This document shows, in pieces, positions 13,207-24,483 of a stretch of DNA of 64,000 nucleotides. Under the pieces are notes generated by a model. That model searched no databases and was not told where the DNA came from. It was given only the letters and a program-made list of their open reading frames with translations. The position numbers and the translations under genes were made by a program. The DNA is from Gibbula magus (taxonomy: Eukaryota > Mollusca > Gastropoda > Trochida > Trochidae): NCBI GenBank assembly GCA_936450465.1, contig OW388304.1, forward strand, positions 41,106,914-41,170,913, given 5' to 3'. Every line of letters begins with the position of its first letter. Within the stretch, counting starts at the first letter, position 1.

Positions 13207-16200
13207 TCAACTTATATAACGTCTCATCTCCTTTCGCCTGTCGTGTCCTGTCTCCTCCAAACATATTTATAATTACAAAGCGCACGTTTACAGCTCAGCT
13301 CGACAAAGCGCTTAACTTTCTGTAAAGTATCGGGTGTATATATTATTCTTCGTTTCACATCTCAAAATTTTAATCTCAAACTCCCAGAATAAAGCCATTA
13401 TGGTTTATCATGTGGATTGCGGATCCGAGCTTTGTCTACAAGAGAATGACGTTGGAGTGCGGAAAATGTTTTCCGATAAATGATTTTATACATTTCGCTG
13501 GGACATTGCAATGTCCAGAGATGCTGCAAAGGTCCATTTAATGCAACGTTGCATTAACATTATGTTATGTATACTTTTGAAATGATATTGTGTTCATGGT
13601 AGCTACACTTTGATGCTTGTTGCATTTTTGACAAAAATGTTTTTTTTTTAAATAATGATGTGAAGTATTGCCTTTAAAGGAACTGTAGCACGTTTTCTAA
13701 TGGAACTAAAAAGATCTCACAAAATGGAAAAAAAATGTTGCTAATTGCAAATCAATCCTCATCAAAAGCGATTTTAAAACGATTATAGTTCTGTTAAGAA
13801 ACTCGCCCTTGTCCATCCTCTAATTATTAAAGGGTGTTCACACTTAAATCACCGCTTTAGCAGTTCTATACGTGGCACCGTTTTCTACGGCCACGGATAA
13901 TCCAATAATATAATGGACAATTTTACCAATCTGAATAAAGATAAACTGCATAAACTTCTATGGTTAAAGGTAAACTTATAAAAATGCCTCAAAAAGTGTT
14001 ACAGTGTCTTTAAAATCTTGTTTTACACGAATGTATTTTACCTGCTCTTTGGCATAAAGGATAGCGGGTGTTGCTACATGAACAATAATAAGATAAGAGT
14101 TGTTTTACATTATCTTAAATGCACATTTCAGTTTTTGATTGAAAACATATTTTATTCATTTAAGAAATGGATTTGGCACAAGTTGTGAAACTTATAGAAG
14201 CCCTCTCCACGTAATTTCAGTTGAATGTTCATCAGGTAACAAATATAATACTCTAGATCGACAACTTGGCATGTCAACAAAAAAAAAAATTCAGGTGGTA
14301 CCCAAAACCATGCAAGTAAAAGTGTCATTCTTTCTGCGCGTATTTGGTGGCGCATTTTCTTCAAGAAGTAACAAAATTCAGTAAATCGACCGACTGCTGT
14401 GATGGTTCTTTAATATACATAACATTATTTATCTTTTGGTTATGATTTCTGTTAAATAGGAACAAGTAAAAGCATTTCAAACATTCTTCCAATGTTGCAG
14501 TTAAATGATTTTGACTTCGAACAAATACACATAATTATCGGCATTTTGATGTATTAGTTTGTAAACTTGTAAATATACTGGACAAAAATGGTAAGGGATA
14601 TTTTTAAATTTTGAAATTATGAAACTTTGAACAGTGATGTAAACAGTATTTATTACTTAAATTGTAATGAATTATGAATCATAAAACATCCAATATCCCT
14701 AACTTATTTCGTACAGTATATGTTGGAAGAGCCCAACACAAAGCAAAGCATTTTCTTCTTGGTATAAGTATAAGGGGAGATTGGTGAACGATTTAAAATT
14801 AATTGATTTTAAGAAATGTTCATTATTTGCATTCTAGTGTTAAAATGGCACAAAATACAGCATGCATCACCTTTCAAAATATGTCTTCTATAAATCTATC
14901 AGAACTAATTTTGTTTCTTACATCACAACTTTAATTATGTTTGCATCGTGAGATTTCTGACGCAATGACATTGCATTTGGCTACAAAAAAGTCTTTTAAA
15001 TATTTCTCTCATCGACGCATCACTAATATTTGTCCGCGTGACAGATTTTTATACTCATTTAAAAAACTGAATTGTGAATTTGCCGCATCATTTTTGCTAA
15101 ACAGCAAAATCCATTTGTCCATCAAGTATGTGTCTACACGAACGGACGTGCTTCCGTTTCCAAGCTTTTTATGAAAACAAAAACAAAGAAGAAAGTTCTA
15201 CCAAACTCGTCACTTTTGATAAAAAAAAAGTGCCCGAGAAATATTTAACTTTTTATACAGCCATAGAATTGTTGTTATTCATTTACATTATGTTTTTCAT
15301 AGTGAATGATATAAACTGTTTGTTTTCATTCTGTGGTTGTGAGTGAGCGAGTTATTTTAATATTTGACAAACTTAAAATACAGTAATCTTTTAAATTAAA
15401 TACACAATGTTATTTATAAATCTGCAATGTTGTCTCGCTTGTTTGAACAGTCAATCGTTCAGTGTATATGAAATTATACCTACCATATATATTTATTTAT
15501 TAATACATACAAAACAAAATTACCATGCCGATTATTCAACATAATTTGATCAATTGATGCTACTTAATCTCTCTTCACCCGATTCCGCGATAATCTTCTT
15601 CCCTTGTTTGAGTGTCACTTGAACTGTCATACTTTCCCTTCTAGTTCCGCGATTAATTGCTACAAACATACTATACAAAAGCGCAGAATGCACCCTAATT
15701 AAGCACGCCCCAGTTGTTGTAACCATATGAAATCGCTAGTTGAATAGTTAAGTAATCCGTTTATCGAAAATTGGGGTTGTTTTGATAAAGTTTTCTATCT
15801 TATGTGAGCAGTTTAAAAGTGGGGAAAACGCGTTAAATTATGATTAGCGGCCATGATGAGGCTCCTCTACGTACGTCACAACACGATACGCTTCAGCGAC
15901 CACCCCCACCCACTTTCATTCTGGTCGCCGGGGCATTTTTTTAAAAAGCCGTATATAAGTAATTTATGGGTCGATTTCAGAAATTTAAAATCAAGCAATT
16001 GTCAAATTGAAGCCCCTTTTCAAAGAATCCGAATGTGACCATATGTCATTTCATCTAACCTTTAAAGCCGCTTCGGCAGCATCGCAGCCATTACCGGCGA
16101 GGTTTTCATTTGGTGGTCTCGAGATGATCACAGTAATTTTCAAGACAATAATACAAGCATGATACACATATATTCCTGATCTGTGGCGGTCATATTATTC

Positions 16201-16877
16201 CCCCGGGGATGATCTCGTACGTTAACTTGCGTCATCTGCAATCAAGTACGGCAGATCTCTAACCACTTCAGACATCCATGTATGGAGAGTGATAGCCTGC
16301 TAATGGCTTTGTTCACGCTCTTGTGTCGATAAGTCAAAATGATGACTTGTTTTTATCTTAGTAGCAATATTTTCTCTCGTGATGACCGGTCAAAAACGAC
16401 TTGTCGTTATCTTAAAATAGAAATGGTTATTTTGTGATGATGGAGTATGTTTGAAGTCCAAGGGTACGGGCTAAGTGGAAAATGTTAAAGAGACATTCAG
16501 TGTTTTTCATAATTAATCTTTTCATTAATACATGCCAAAATACCATGTTGTGATTTCAGTTTCAATAATGTCACTCAACATTGATCCACAATCGCCAAAT
16601 ATATGATGACTACTATTGTCCAATAAAATCGAAATTAACAAACAAAACTCTGAAGTCACCGAAAAGTTTCACTAATAACGCCTGCCAGGTCCATATTTGA
16701 AGAGGGATGAGGAGGAAATGAACAAACTTTGATCCCTTAGGTACAATATTTCAGCTTTGGGGCTTTAACAGTTCTTTAGAAGTTGAAAGTGTACAGACGC
16801 TGGACGACCCCTCATGCCATAAGCCTCTCTGACTACACAATCATCATCTGTGAGACACAAATTGAATCCATTTTATT
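13207..16877. other. Intergenic, nothing firm
   Basis: AT-rich DNA with no supported exon. At about 13675 a lone 'aaaggaactgtagcacgtttt' resembles one end of MITE family 1 without a matching partner. At about 16061-16100 'gccgcttcggcag' followed by 'gcagccatta' is a fragment of the same retroelement 3' region seen intact at 46860-46923. Confidence 0.45.
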
Positions 16878-17174
16878 GAGGTGAGGTGATGTGATTTGTT
16901 GTTTAACCCCTTTCAAGAGTATTTCACATTTATCACAACTGCCAGTATTATTACAGGGAGAAAACCCAACACCATGTGGCTATGCATTGCGGTGAAACCT
17001 GCGAGCATTGGCTGGAACTAGCAAACCATGGGTGGTACTACAGTGAAATTCAGTGTAGCTTTGTACCCAAACCTTACTGTATACAGACAAAGTTGCCATG
17101 CCCCTTGTGGGATTCAAACCCCAGACCTCTTAATCCGAAGCCAAATGCGCTAACCACTGCACCATCCAGTGCAA
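16878..17174 (-). mobile_element. SINE family A, near full length
   Basis: On the minus strand it has a tRNA-like head with B box in 'gggattcaaaccccag' (17109-17124 read on plus), the shared body, and a GAGGT-type tail at the left. The head is mutated relative to the best copies. No clean target duplication was found. Confidence 0.88.
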
Positions 17175-17674
17175 CAATTGTGCAAATGCTCAAATCCTAA
17201 AACCTCTTCAAATAGGACCATGTCAAGCATATTCATGCTTGAATTTGTCTTCCTTTTATTGTCAGGACTCCGTGTTGTAAACTTAGGTACAATATAGTGT
17301 TTTCATATCACGTAATGCGAAAAAACCAACATGGCGACAGAAGCCTCCCTTTAAGTTCTATGGTAGTAGAAGATTGACGCATATTCTTAACCATTTCCTT
17401 TATCAAATTCAGAAAGGAAATACTTTAATTTTCCCCTTTGTTTATTTGTCCAAAATCTCAAATCTAAGATCCTTGTCAACTAGCCATTCTATTTCTAGGT
17501 CACTTGTTTCAGGAAGGATCTTAGATTGTATGGTTGGGAGTATAAGATTCAAATTGAAGTAATTTGAGCAAGGAAATGGAGCCCTTCTTCGCTGGATAAT
17601 TTGGCTCTACTGTGCCAGTAACAAAGTTATAAGTTGTTCAATAGAGAAACCATGAGGTTTTTATATAAAGAATG

Positions 17675-17963
17675 AAGGTGAGGTTATATGGGGTTCAACC
17701 CCGCTTTCAAGATTATTGAACTTATATCACATAGTATTATTGCAGGGAGAAAACCTGCAACACTATGTGCTTATTCATTGCAGTGAAACCAGCGAGCAAC
17801 AGCTGGAACTAGCGAACCATGGGTGGTACTTCCAACCAAAACCTTACTGTGTGTAGAACAGTTCTCTACTGCTGATAAAGTTGCCGTGCCCCTGGCGGGA
17901 TTTGAACCCCGGACCTCTTGATCCAAAAGTCGAACGCGCTAACCACGGCACTATCCTGCCCCC
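17675..17963 (-). mobile_element. SINE family A
   Basis: Full-length layout with tail left and head right. The body lacks part of the 'tgaaattcagtgtagcattg' block. Flanks 'ataaagaatgaa' and 'ataatgaatgga' look like a diverged target-site duplication. Confidence 0.88.
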
Positions 17964-18370
17964 TATAATGAATGGAGGAAACTTAACGACTTTTCAATTA
18001 ATACCATTTTTATTTAACATAAAATGCTAAAATTAAAGTTAATGATTTGGTTTGATATGAGCAAAAGCGAGTTTTATACCAAATCATTTATGAGTAGAAC
18101 AATTAAAATTATCAAATTGAAGTTTTGTATTCTGTTTCAACTTAATCAAAGAAAATATCCGACAGTGTGCTGAAACTTATCCTTTTCATTATGTTGAGGT
18201 GGTATTACACAAGTTTAATATTGTCGTATACTGTTGTATCTTTCATAGGTGGGAAATAAATCAAAATTATTATGTTATTTTAGATACGAAAATGGCAAAA
18301 TGCTGACCATAGGGAAAATGTCAAGCTGAGAATTTTATATGCTGGAATATCCTGGACAAATGGATAAAAG

Positions 18371-18683
18371 AGGTGAGGTAAATTGTGGTTTAACGCCGCC
18401 TTCAAGAGTATTTCACTTATATCGCGGCTGCTAGTATTACGGCAGGGAGAAAGCCCGCAACACCATGTGACTATGCATTGCGGTGAAACCTGCGAGCAAC
18501 GGCTGGAACTAGCGAACATTGGGTGGTAGTTCTCTGAAATTCAGTGTAGCATTGCACCCAAACCTTACTGCGTGTAGAACAGTTCTCTATTGCAGACAAA
18601 GTTGCCGTGCCCCTGGCAGGATGCGAACCCCGGACCTCTTGATCCGAAGCCGAACGCGCTAACCACTGCGCTATCCCGCCCCC
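18371..18683 (-). mobile_element. SINE family A, complete with perfect target duplication
   Basis: A 313-bp insertion flanked by the 13-bp direct repeat AAATGGATAAAAG (18358-18370 and 18684-18696), the mark of target-primed retrotransposition. The minus strand reads a tRNA-like head with A box TAGCGCAGTGGTTAGCGCG and B box GGTTCGCATCC, an anticodon loop CTTCGGA as in tRNA-Arg(TCG), then the body and a short CTCACCTC tail. It is the best delimited copy for defining the family. Confidence 0.95.
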
Positions 18684-18811
18684 AAATGGATAAAAGAAAA
18701 GAATAAATAGAGATCAATATTTTTATTTATGGATAATCCATTCACACAACATAATCAGACAACGATGTGAGTTTCAATAAATAACTCATGAACAAAAGGA
18801 GTGGAATAATA

Positions 18812-20100
18812 ACATTCAGTTTCTGCATAAATAAATCCTAACTATATTCTCAACTGTGCACATGAAATTTTTCAATCTACATTATACATGTATATGATTC
18901 ACATTTATTTCTGTTGACAAATAAATTGACTTCAATATTCACAATACAAGAATGAGAATGTAGATATATGAACATTTCCTTCCCACAAAGTTTTTATTCC
19001 CTTCAGATATTCGATCCTAACCTCTGTTCTACAAATTTCTCTTTTCTAACAAAATCTAGCAAAAGGAATACCACATATAATATCACTGCTTTTTATCCAA
19101 TGAAATCACAATATACATCAACAACATTGACCCGAGTTATTTAAAGGGGCAGTAGCACGTTTTTTCGGTGAAATAAGTTGGGGAATGTATTTGAAAAATA
19201 ATGTCACCAATAGTAAAACATCCTTCTCTCTTTGGACAATCAAGTTAAAAAATTAGTGTATAGGGTTCCGTAAAGCCATGGGAATCATTTGTGTCATTCA
19301 AAATAATAAAATGTGTTCACAATAAAATGGCCGCCATGCAATTTTTGCTTTATACGCAACACAGTTATTATCACTATGGCTATTTGGTTTGGGTAATAAA
19401 ATGTTTCACCCTCTAAAGTAAATATAAATGACATAAACTATCATTATAAATAAGAAATTTGAAAAAATACAATTTGCGAAAAACGTGCTACTGCCCCTTT
19501 AAAAGGGATACCTGGCAACCTCCAAGTCAGGGCGCTCTCCCTTCGAGTAGCTCTTCGGTAGTGACCCAGCCATCTTTCACGGGGGCATTGTTGTCAATCT
19601 CGTTGACAACAATTGAATATGACGTCATGGATTACCAAGAACCAAAAGCTTAGTCAACATACGTAGAGTGTTTTTTATGCGTTAGGCGTAGGAATATAAG
19701 TATTGATGGTGTTTTGGGTTAAATATATTACGTTTAATGACCTCGGTAATTGAAGGACATATTGAATTCAACAACAAGATGGAAAACCTAATACAATCAC
19801 AAAAATATTCGTTTGGCGGCCTCTTTTCTTGTGTCGCTGTACAAAGTTGTAATGCGAATCCTAAGAGTTAAATGTTTGTATTTAAGGACGTGACAGCAGT
19901 CATTGGCTGCATGCGCTGTGTTGGAGCTTTCTCGCCCGAACAACCTCTGATGGCAGCGAGTATATTAGTGAAATCACGGAGCGGTTGCTGTAAAAAGTCT
20001 TGCTAATTAGCATATGTCCTTAGTATATATCTGATGTAAATAACACAATTAAACTATTTTCTGTTTTGTCTCTGATTTGGTCTTTTTTATATATATATCA
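18812..20100. mobile_element. Repeat cluster: copy of the 2.0-kb TIR family, split by a MITE
   Basis: 18825-18955 resembles 10303-10405. From about 19007 the sequence carries the TIR end 'ccttcagatattcgatcc' of the family at 2021-2497, and at about 19995-20090 the internal blocks of that family in reverse orientation. A MITE at 19141-19502 lies between them. No gene was seen. Confidence 0.55.
19141..19502. mobile_element. TTAA-flanked MITE, family 1 (near-intact)
   Basis: 362 bp including TTAA at each side (19141-19144, 19499-19502), with matching TIRs, the internal 'aaaatggccgccatgcaat' block at about 19324, and the 'aactatcattataaat' block near the right end. Confidence 0.9.
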
Positions 20101-21497
20101 GCATATCTATGGTCAATAATTTTCACAGAATCAAATGGCATATATAAGGAAAATATATTGAATTATAGAAAAGGGCGAGTTACTCTGGTTATGTAAGTAT
20201 AAAGTGGAACTCCACGAAAACAGCCCTCGGGCTCAGAACCCCTCGCTCCATGGCATCGGTCAATTATTCATCATAAAATATCATGATTGCTGAAAACTCA
20301 TCTCACAAACATCTTACGAACAAGGAGCAACACAAAATCATGAATATGAAGATAGACAAAGTCTGTACAAATGTTATGACAAAAATACTAAATAGCAGAC
20401 AAAGTCAAGTACATGATTGAAACTGGATTCACGTCAGGCAAGATGACCATTACAATAATTCCACTCAAACAAATACAGACACTTGAAGCTTATGTGGTGA
20501 CTATTGCATTTGAAAGGTTGTGATCGAGTGATTTAGCAAGATAAACATTTAGGCTCAAATCAAAGGTTAGACAGATTAATTGACTGAAACATTCTTCGGT
20601 ACAACAAGGTTTACTTCAAAGTGTAATAAAAACACTAAAAGCTGACAAATTTGATTCATTCAATATAAAAACAGTAATTCAAAGAAAAATCCAAAATGGC
20701 AGCAAATACTAAAGAACTCTATGCACTGAATTCAGTATTGCTTTGCAGTTGCATCGGTGCAAAAGTGATGTTAAGAGCAGAGTTTAGATCCAGAGGGGGA
20801 TTCAGGCGCTTCGAATCTCCCCTCCTTTTGAAAAATTCATGTATATTTGATGAACCCCACAGGGGCAGATACAGCTTTTTTAGAAATGGGGGTGCACCTT
20901 TTCCAGCCCTCGATAATGCTGGGGGTAAAAAGCAATTTTATAATTCTATAAATGTCACAAAGAGTAACTTAAGAGCAATTGTACAGTGTATGTGCAAAAA
21001 TGTGCACCCCTGTATCCACCGACGACTCATCATTAAAAGTTACTGGATCTTCACATTATAAAATTATTTTTCTGTCACATTTCTCACATGAGTTGGCTGT
21101 TTTCAGCATCGGGATCATTAATTACTTATGAGCCATGGTGGATGAATAATGGAATTACTATGACAACACATTGTAAACATGGAGAAAGAAACATGATGTA
21201 CATTTTACAAACATCACATGTTCATCATCACCTTTTCTCACATTTTCATACAGTATTTCACTTCTACAACTCATATTTACATTGTACAAATTTCACAGAA
21301 TTGTGTTACAAGATTCCTTTCTTTGCATTACATTTATTTTTTCATTCAGGACTTTTTTCTTGGATAAATCATTTTACTGCCAAATATTGTTTACTTTAAG
21401 ATATCTTCCCTTTCGTTGCCTCCCTTTAATAGCTGAATCCTTTTCAAAGTTGTCTCCCTTAATAAGAGTTGTCTGCCCTTCTGTGAGTTATCTCCCT
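20101..21497 (-). other. Downstream flank and probable 3' UTR of EMC10
   Basis: This stretch follows the EMC10 stop codon on the minus strand. The 3' UTR cannot be delimited without transcripts. The plus-strand open frame at 20696-21061 shows no family motif and is not called as a gene. Confidence 0.4.
21333..21338 (-). terminator. Candidate EMC10 polyadenylation signal
   Basis: AATAAA on the minus strand, 160 bases past the EMC10 stop codon. It is the first canonical hexamer noticed, so it is plausible but unproved. Confidence 0.35.
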
Positions 21498-21575
21498 TTA
21501 TCTGCCGCCTCCTTGGTTAGGATCTGAGGATGATGCTACCATGACGAGGATTACGAAGGGGACAATGTACATCCA
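21498..21575 (-). CDS. EMC10: EMC10, last coding exon (C-terminal membrane anchor)
   Basis: The exon opens right after a strong minus-strand acceptor (TTTCTCTTTCAG) with a tryptophan codon and encodes 25 residues plus TAA. It begins WMYIVPFVILVMV, a hydrophobic transmembrane anchor, and ends in a short Gly-rich tail (DPNQGGGR). Vertebrate EMC10 has the same arrangement: ...AKY followed by WMYIIPVVLFLMM and a Gly-rich cytosolic tail. The phase (0) matches the donor of the exon at 59861-59957, which ends ...GKY, so the two join without a missing residue. The intervening intron would be 38,285 bp. The main uncertainty is whether other terminal exons are also used, as EMC10 is known in soluble and membrane forms in mammals. 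Confidence 0.85.
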   Translation of the reverse strand, partial: WMYIVPFVILVMVASSSDPNQGGGR

Positions 21576-22565
21576 CTGAAAGAGAAAGAAAAAATAGTCA
21601 GTGAAATTTCAAAGGACAGACATTTAACTGAACTTGGCTCTGTAGCTCAACAGGTGAATAAATGATAATAATAAAATATCCATTTTTTAGAAAACTTACA
21701 CCCAGGCTTGAGGCTTCCATTCAGGAATTTACAGCATTATCTATTCATCAGCATCATCTGTCTGTACACAGAGCTAGTGGTTCTTGAGGAGAAGTCGATA
21801 ATGCCAAAACATTACTGAAGACCAGGCCCCTTGCAATGCCTTTCAGGCCTGATGAGCTAATTGAAACCAAATGTCTTAAGGTGTGAACATTTTCTAAAAT
21901 CTTGATGTGGATTTTTTCCATGGTCATTAATCCAAAAATAAATTCAGCAAAATAATTACCATGTTATTGGCAATTTAAAAGTCTTTTTACTTTTTACTGG
22001 CACTGAGGTTGGTGATTTAAAACCAACCTGCCGTTCTCATATTTTGAAAAGTCCTGGAAAAATGTGGAGACGCTTAGATTATCATAAACACAACAAGCCT
22101 GACAGGTGAAATCAGAAATGAACCAACACTTGTCTGGCAGGCACTGTTTCTAACACTACAAAAGGTTCCTAGAGAATACATTTTAGCATTTATGTTTACT
22201 CCAGTGATGTTGGAAATTAACAGTTTAAAGGATGAAAAAATCATGAAACTGATTGCTATTCAAATCATTAATCATTGCATAATTTCCAAACTCAATTCCA
22301 AATTCAAATACGACTAAGTGAAAGTCTGGCAGAGTTCATAGGTCTACAATTTGTGGTCAATCTATAAGAGCGATCACGCCACTGTCTGGGCAAATAAATG
22401 CAAGCACATAAAGTTGCTAGGATATTAACTTTTGCAATCAGATGAAAAAATGGCCGTGTTCGAAAGAGATTGTCATTTCCGATATTGCTTCCGAGAGTAA
22501 AATACAATATTTAATTCCAAATAATCACGAAATGGAAGTTAATGGTTTCACAAAATCTAGCACAA

Positions 22566-22893
22566 GAGGTGGGTTGAGGTGAGGTGAGGTGAGGTGAGGT
22601 GAGGTGAGGTGAGGTGAGGTGAGGAGAAGTGAGACGATTCGGGGTTTAACGCTGCTTTCACTTATATCACTGCTGCTAGTATTATTGCAGGGAGAAAGCC
22701 AACAATGCCATGTGGTTATACATTGTGGTAAAACCTACGAGTATTGGCTGGAACTAGTGAACAATGGGTGCTACTGCGCTGAAATTCAGTGTAGCATTGC
22801 ACCCAAACCTTACCGATGTAGAACAGTTCTCAAAAGTCTCCGAGCAACTGGCAGGGTTTGAATCCGGACCTCTTCATGCGCTATTCTGCACCC
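22566..22893 (-). mobile_element. SINE family A with expanded GAGGT tail
   Basis: The tail at the left has grown to about 11 GAGGT pentamers (about 22571-22625). The body is present, but the tRNA-like head is degraded and shortened (the B-box region reads 'gggtttgaatccgga'). It lies in the EMC10 last intron, in the sense orientation of EMC10. Confidence 0.88.
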
Positions 22894-22943
22894 TGGGGGC
22901 TATCTTTGAACAAATTTTCCTGAAGAAGGAATGTGTGGAGCAA

Positions 22944-23055
22944 ACTACAATTATCAAAGACACTGTGTCTTTTGATAATTGTAGTGTCACACCTGATAAT
23001 TGTAGTGTCACACCTGATAATTGTAGTGTCACACCTGATAACTGTAGTGTCAAAC
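22944..23055. repeat. Hairpin joined to four 21-bp repeats
   Basis: Arms ACTACAATTATCAAA-GACAC (22944-22963) and GTGTC-TTTTGATAATTGTAGT (22965-22985) form a near-perfect inverted repeat. The right arm continues into four tandem copies of GATAATTGTAGTGTCACACCT up to 23055. Confidence 0.85.
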
Positions 23056-23400
23056 CACTTCACTTCTTGATCAATGCATACACACAGTTTACGATGGAAA
23101 CTCTCCATACAAAAACACCAATTCAATGACATGCAGAGTTTCAGAATGATGAAATAAGTGTTTGTTCTATTCAAGGAACAACATGATTCCATACAGGCAG
23201 ACTACCAGTAAATACAATATCCCACAATATTCTACATCAATTAGAAAGCAGTGCCCAAATTGTCCTTCCCCCTTTTTTCTTGACCTTATCTTTACTCTTC
23301 AACAAAGCTATGGATCGCTACCACATTTGATTCTAAAATGGGCAGATTATACATGATTTCAGTCAAAGCTCATATTTCAATAGAGGTATGTGAGATGGGG

Positions 23401-24483
23401 TCACTCCTGAATTCATGATCTTCAGTTCATGAGTTCATGATCATCACTCATCACTCCTAAGTTCATGATCATCACTCCTAAGTTCATGATCATCACTCCT
23501 AAGTTCATGATCATCACTCCTAAGTTCATGATCATCACTCCTAAGTTCATGATCATCACTCCTAAGTTCATGATCATCACTCCTAAGTTCATGATCATCA
23601 CTCCTAAGTTCATGATCATCACTCCTGAGTTCATGATATTCACTCCTGAGTTCATGATCATCACTCCTGAGTTCATGATCATCACTCCTAAGTTCATGAT
23701 CATCACTCCTAAGTTCATGATCATCACTCCTGAGTTCATGATATTCACTCCTGAGTTCATGATCATCACTCCTGAGTTCATGATCATCACTCCTAAGTTC
23801 ATGATCATCACTCCTAAGTTCATGATCATCACTCCTAAGTTCATGATCATCACTCCTAAGTTCATGATCATCACTCCTGAGTTCATGATCATCACTCCTG
23901 AGTTCATGATCATCACTCCTGAGTTCATGATCATCACTCCTAAGTTCATGATCATCACTCCTAAGTTCATGATCATCACTCCTAAGTTCATGATCATCAC
24001 TCCTAAGTTCATGATCATCACTCCTAAGTTCATGATCATCACTCCTGAGTTCATGATATTCACTCCTGAGTTCATGATCATCACTCCTGAGTTCATGATC
24101 ATCACTCCTGAGTTCATGATCATCACTCCTAAGTTCATGATCATCACTCCTGAGTTCATGATCATCACTCCTAAGTTCATGATCATCACTCCTAAGTTCA
24201 TGATCATCACTCCTAAGTTCATGATCATCACTCCTAAGTTCATGATCATCACTCCTGAGTTCATGATCATCACTCCTAAGTTCATGATCATCACTCCTGA
24301 GTTCATGATCATCACTCATCACTCCTAAGTTCATGATCATCACTCCTAAGTTCATGATCATCTCGTTTAAGTTCATGATCATCTCGTCTGAGTTCATTAA
24401 CATCACTCCTAAGTTCATGAGCATCATTATAATCATTCATGATAATCATTCCTGAGTTCATTACAATTACTCCTGAGTTCATG
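23401..24483. repeat. 21-bp satellite array inside the EMC10 intron, about 50 monomers
   Basis: The monomer is TTCATGATCATCACTCCTAAG with an A/G switch (CCTAAG/CCTGAG) and an occasional CATGATATTCAC variant. Each unit contains the palindrome ATGATCAT. Flanks decay into irregular units (23401-23455; 24360-24483). Open frames on both strands reach about 300 codons (MIITPKF on plus; MNLGVMI and DHELRSD on minus) only because the period is a multiple of 3. They are not called as genes. Confidence 0.95.

Noticed and set aside
11512..13325. Open frames of 117-451 codons rich in SYRV, CHIVSQPV
   Set aside because: All three plus frames are open through the same 20-bp satellite, so openness reflects composition, not coding.
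20696..21061. 121-codon plus-strand frame next to the EMC10 last exon
   Set aside because: No recognisable domain, no splice context, and it overlaps the probable EMC10 3' flank on the other strand.
23422..24436. Repeat open frames on both strands (MIITPKF, MNLGVMI, DHELRSD)
   Set aside because: A 21-bp satellite inside the EMC10 intron. Openness on both strands shows it is an artefact.
7633..24483. CRISPR-like arrays
   Set aside because: The units are contiguous with no unique spacers, and the DNA is clearly eukaryotic.
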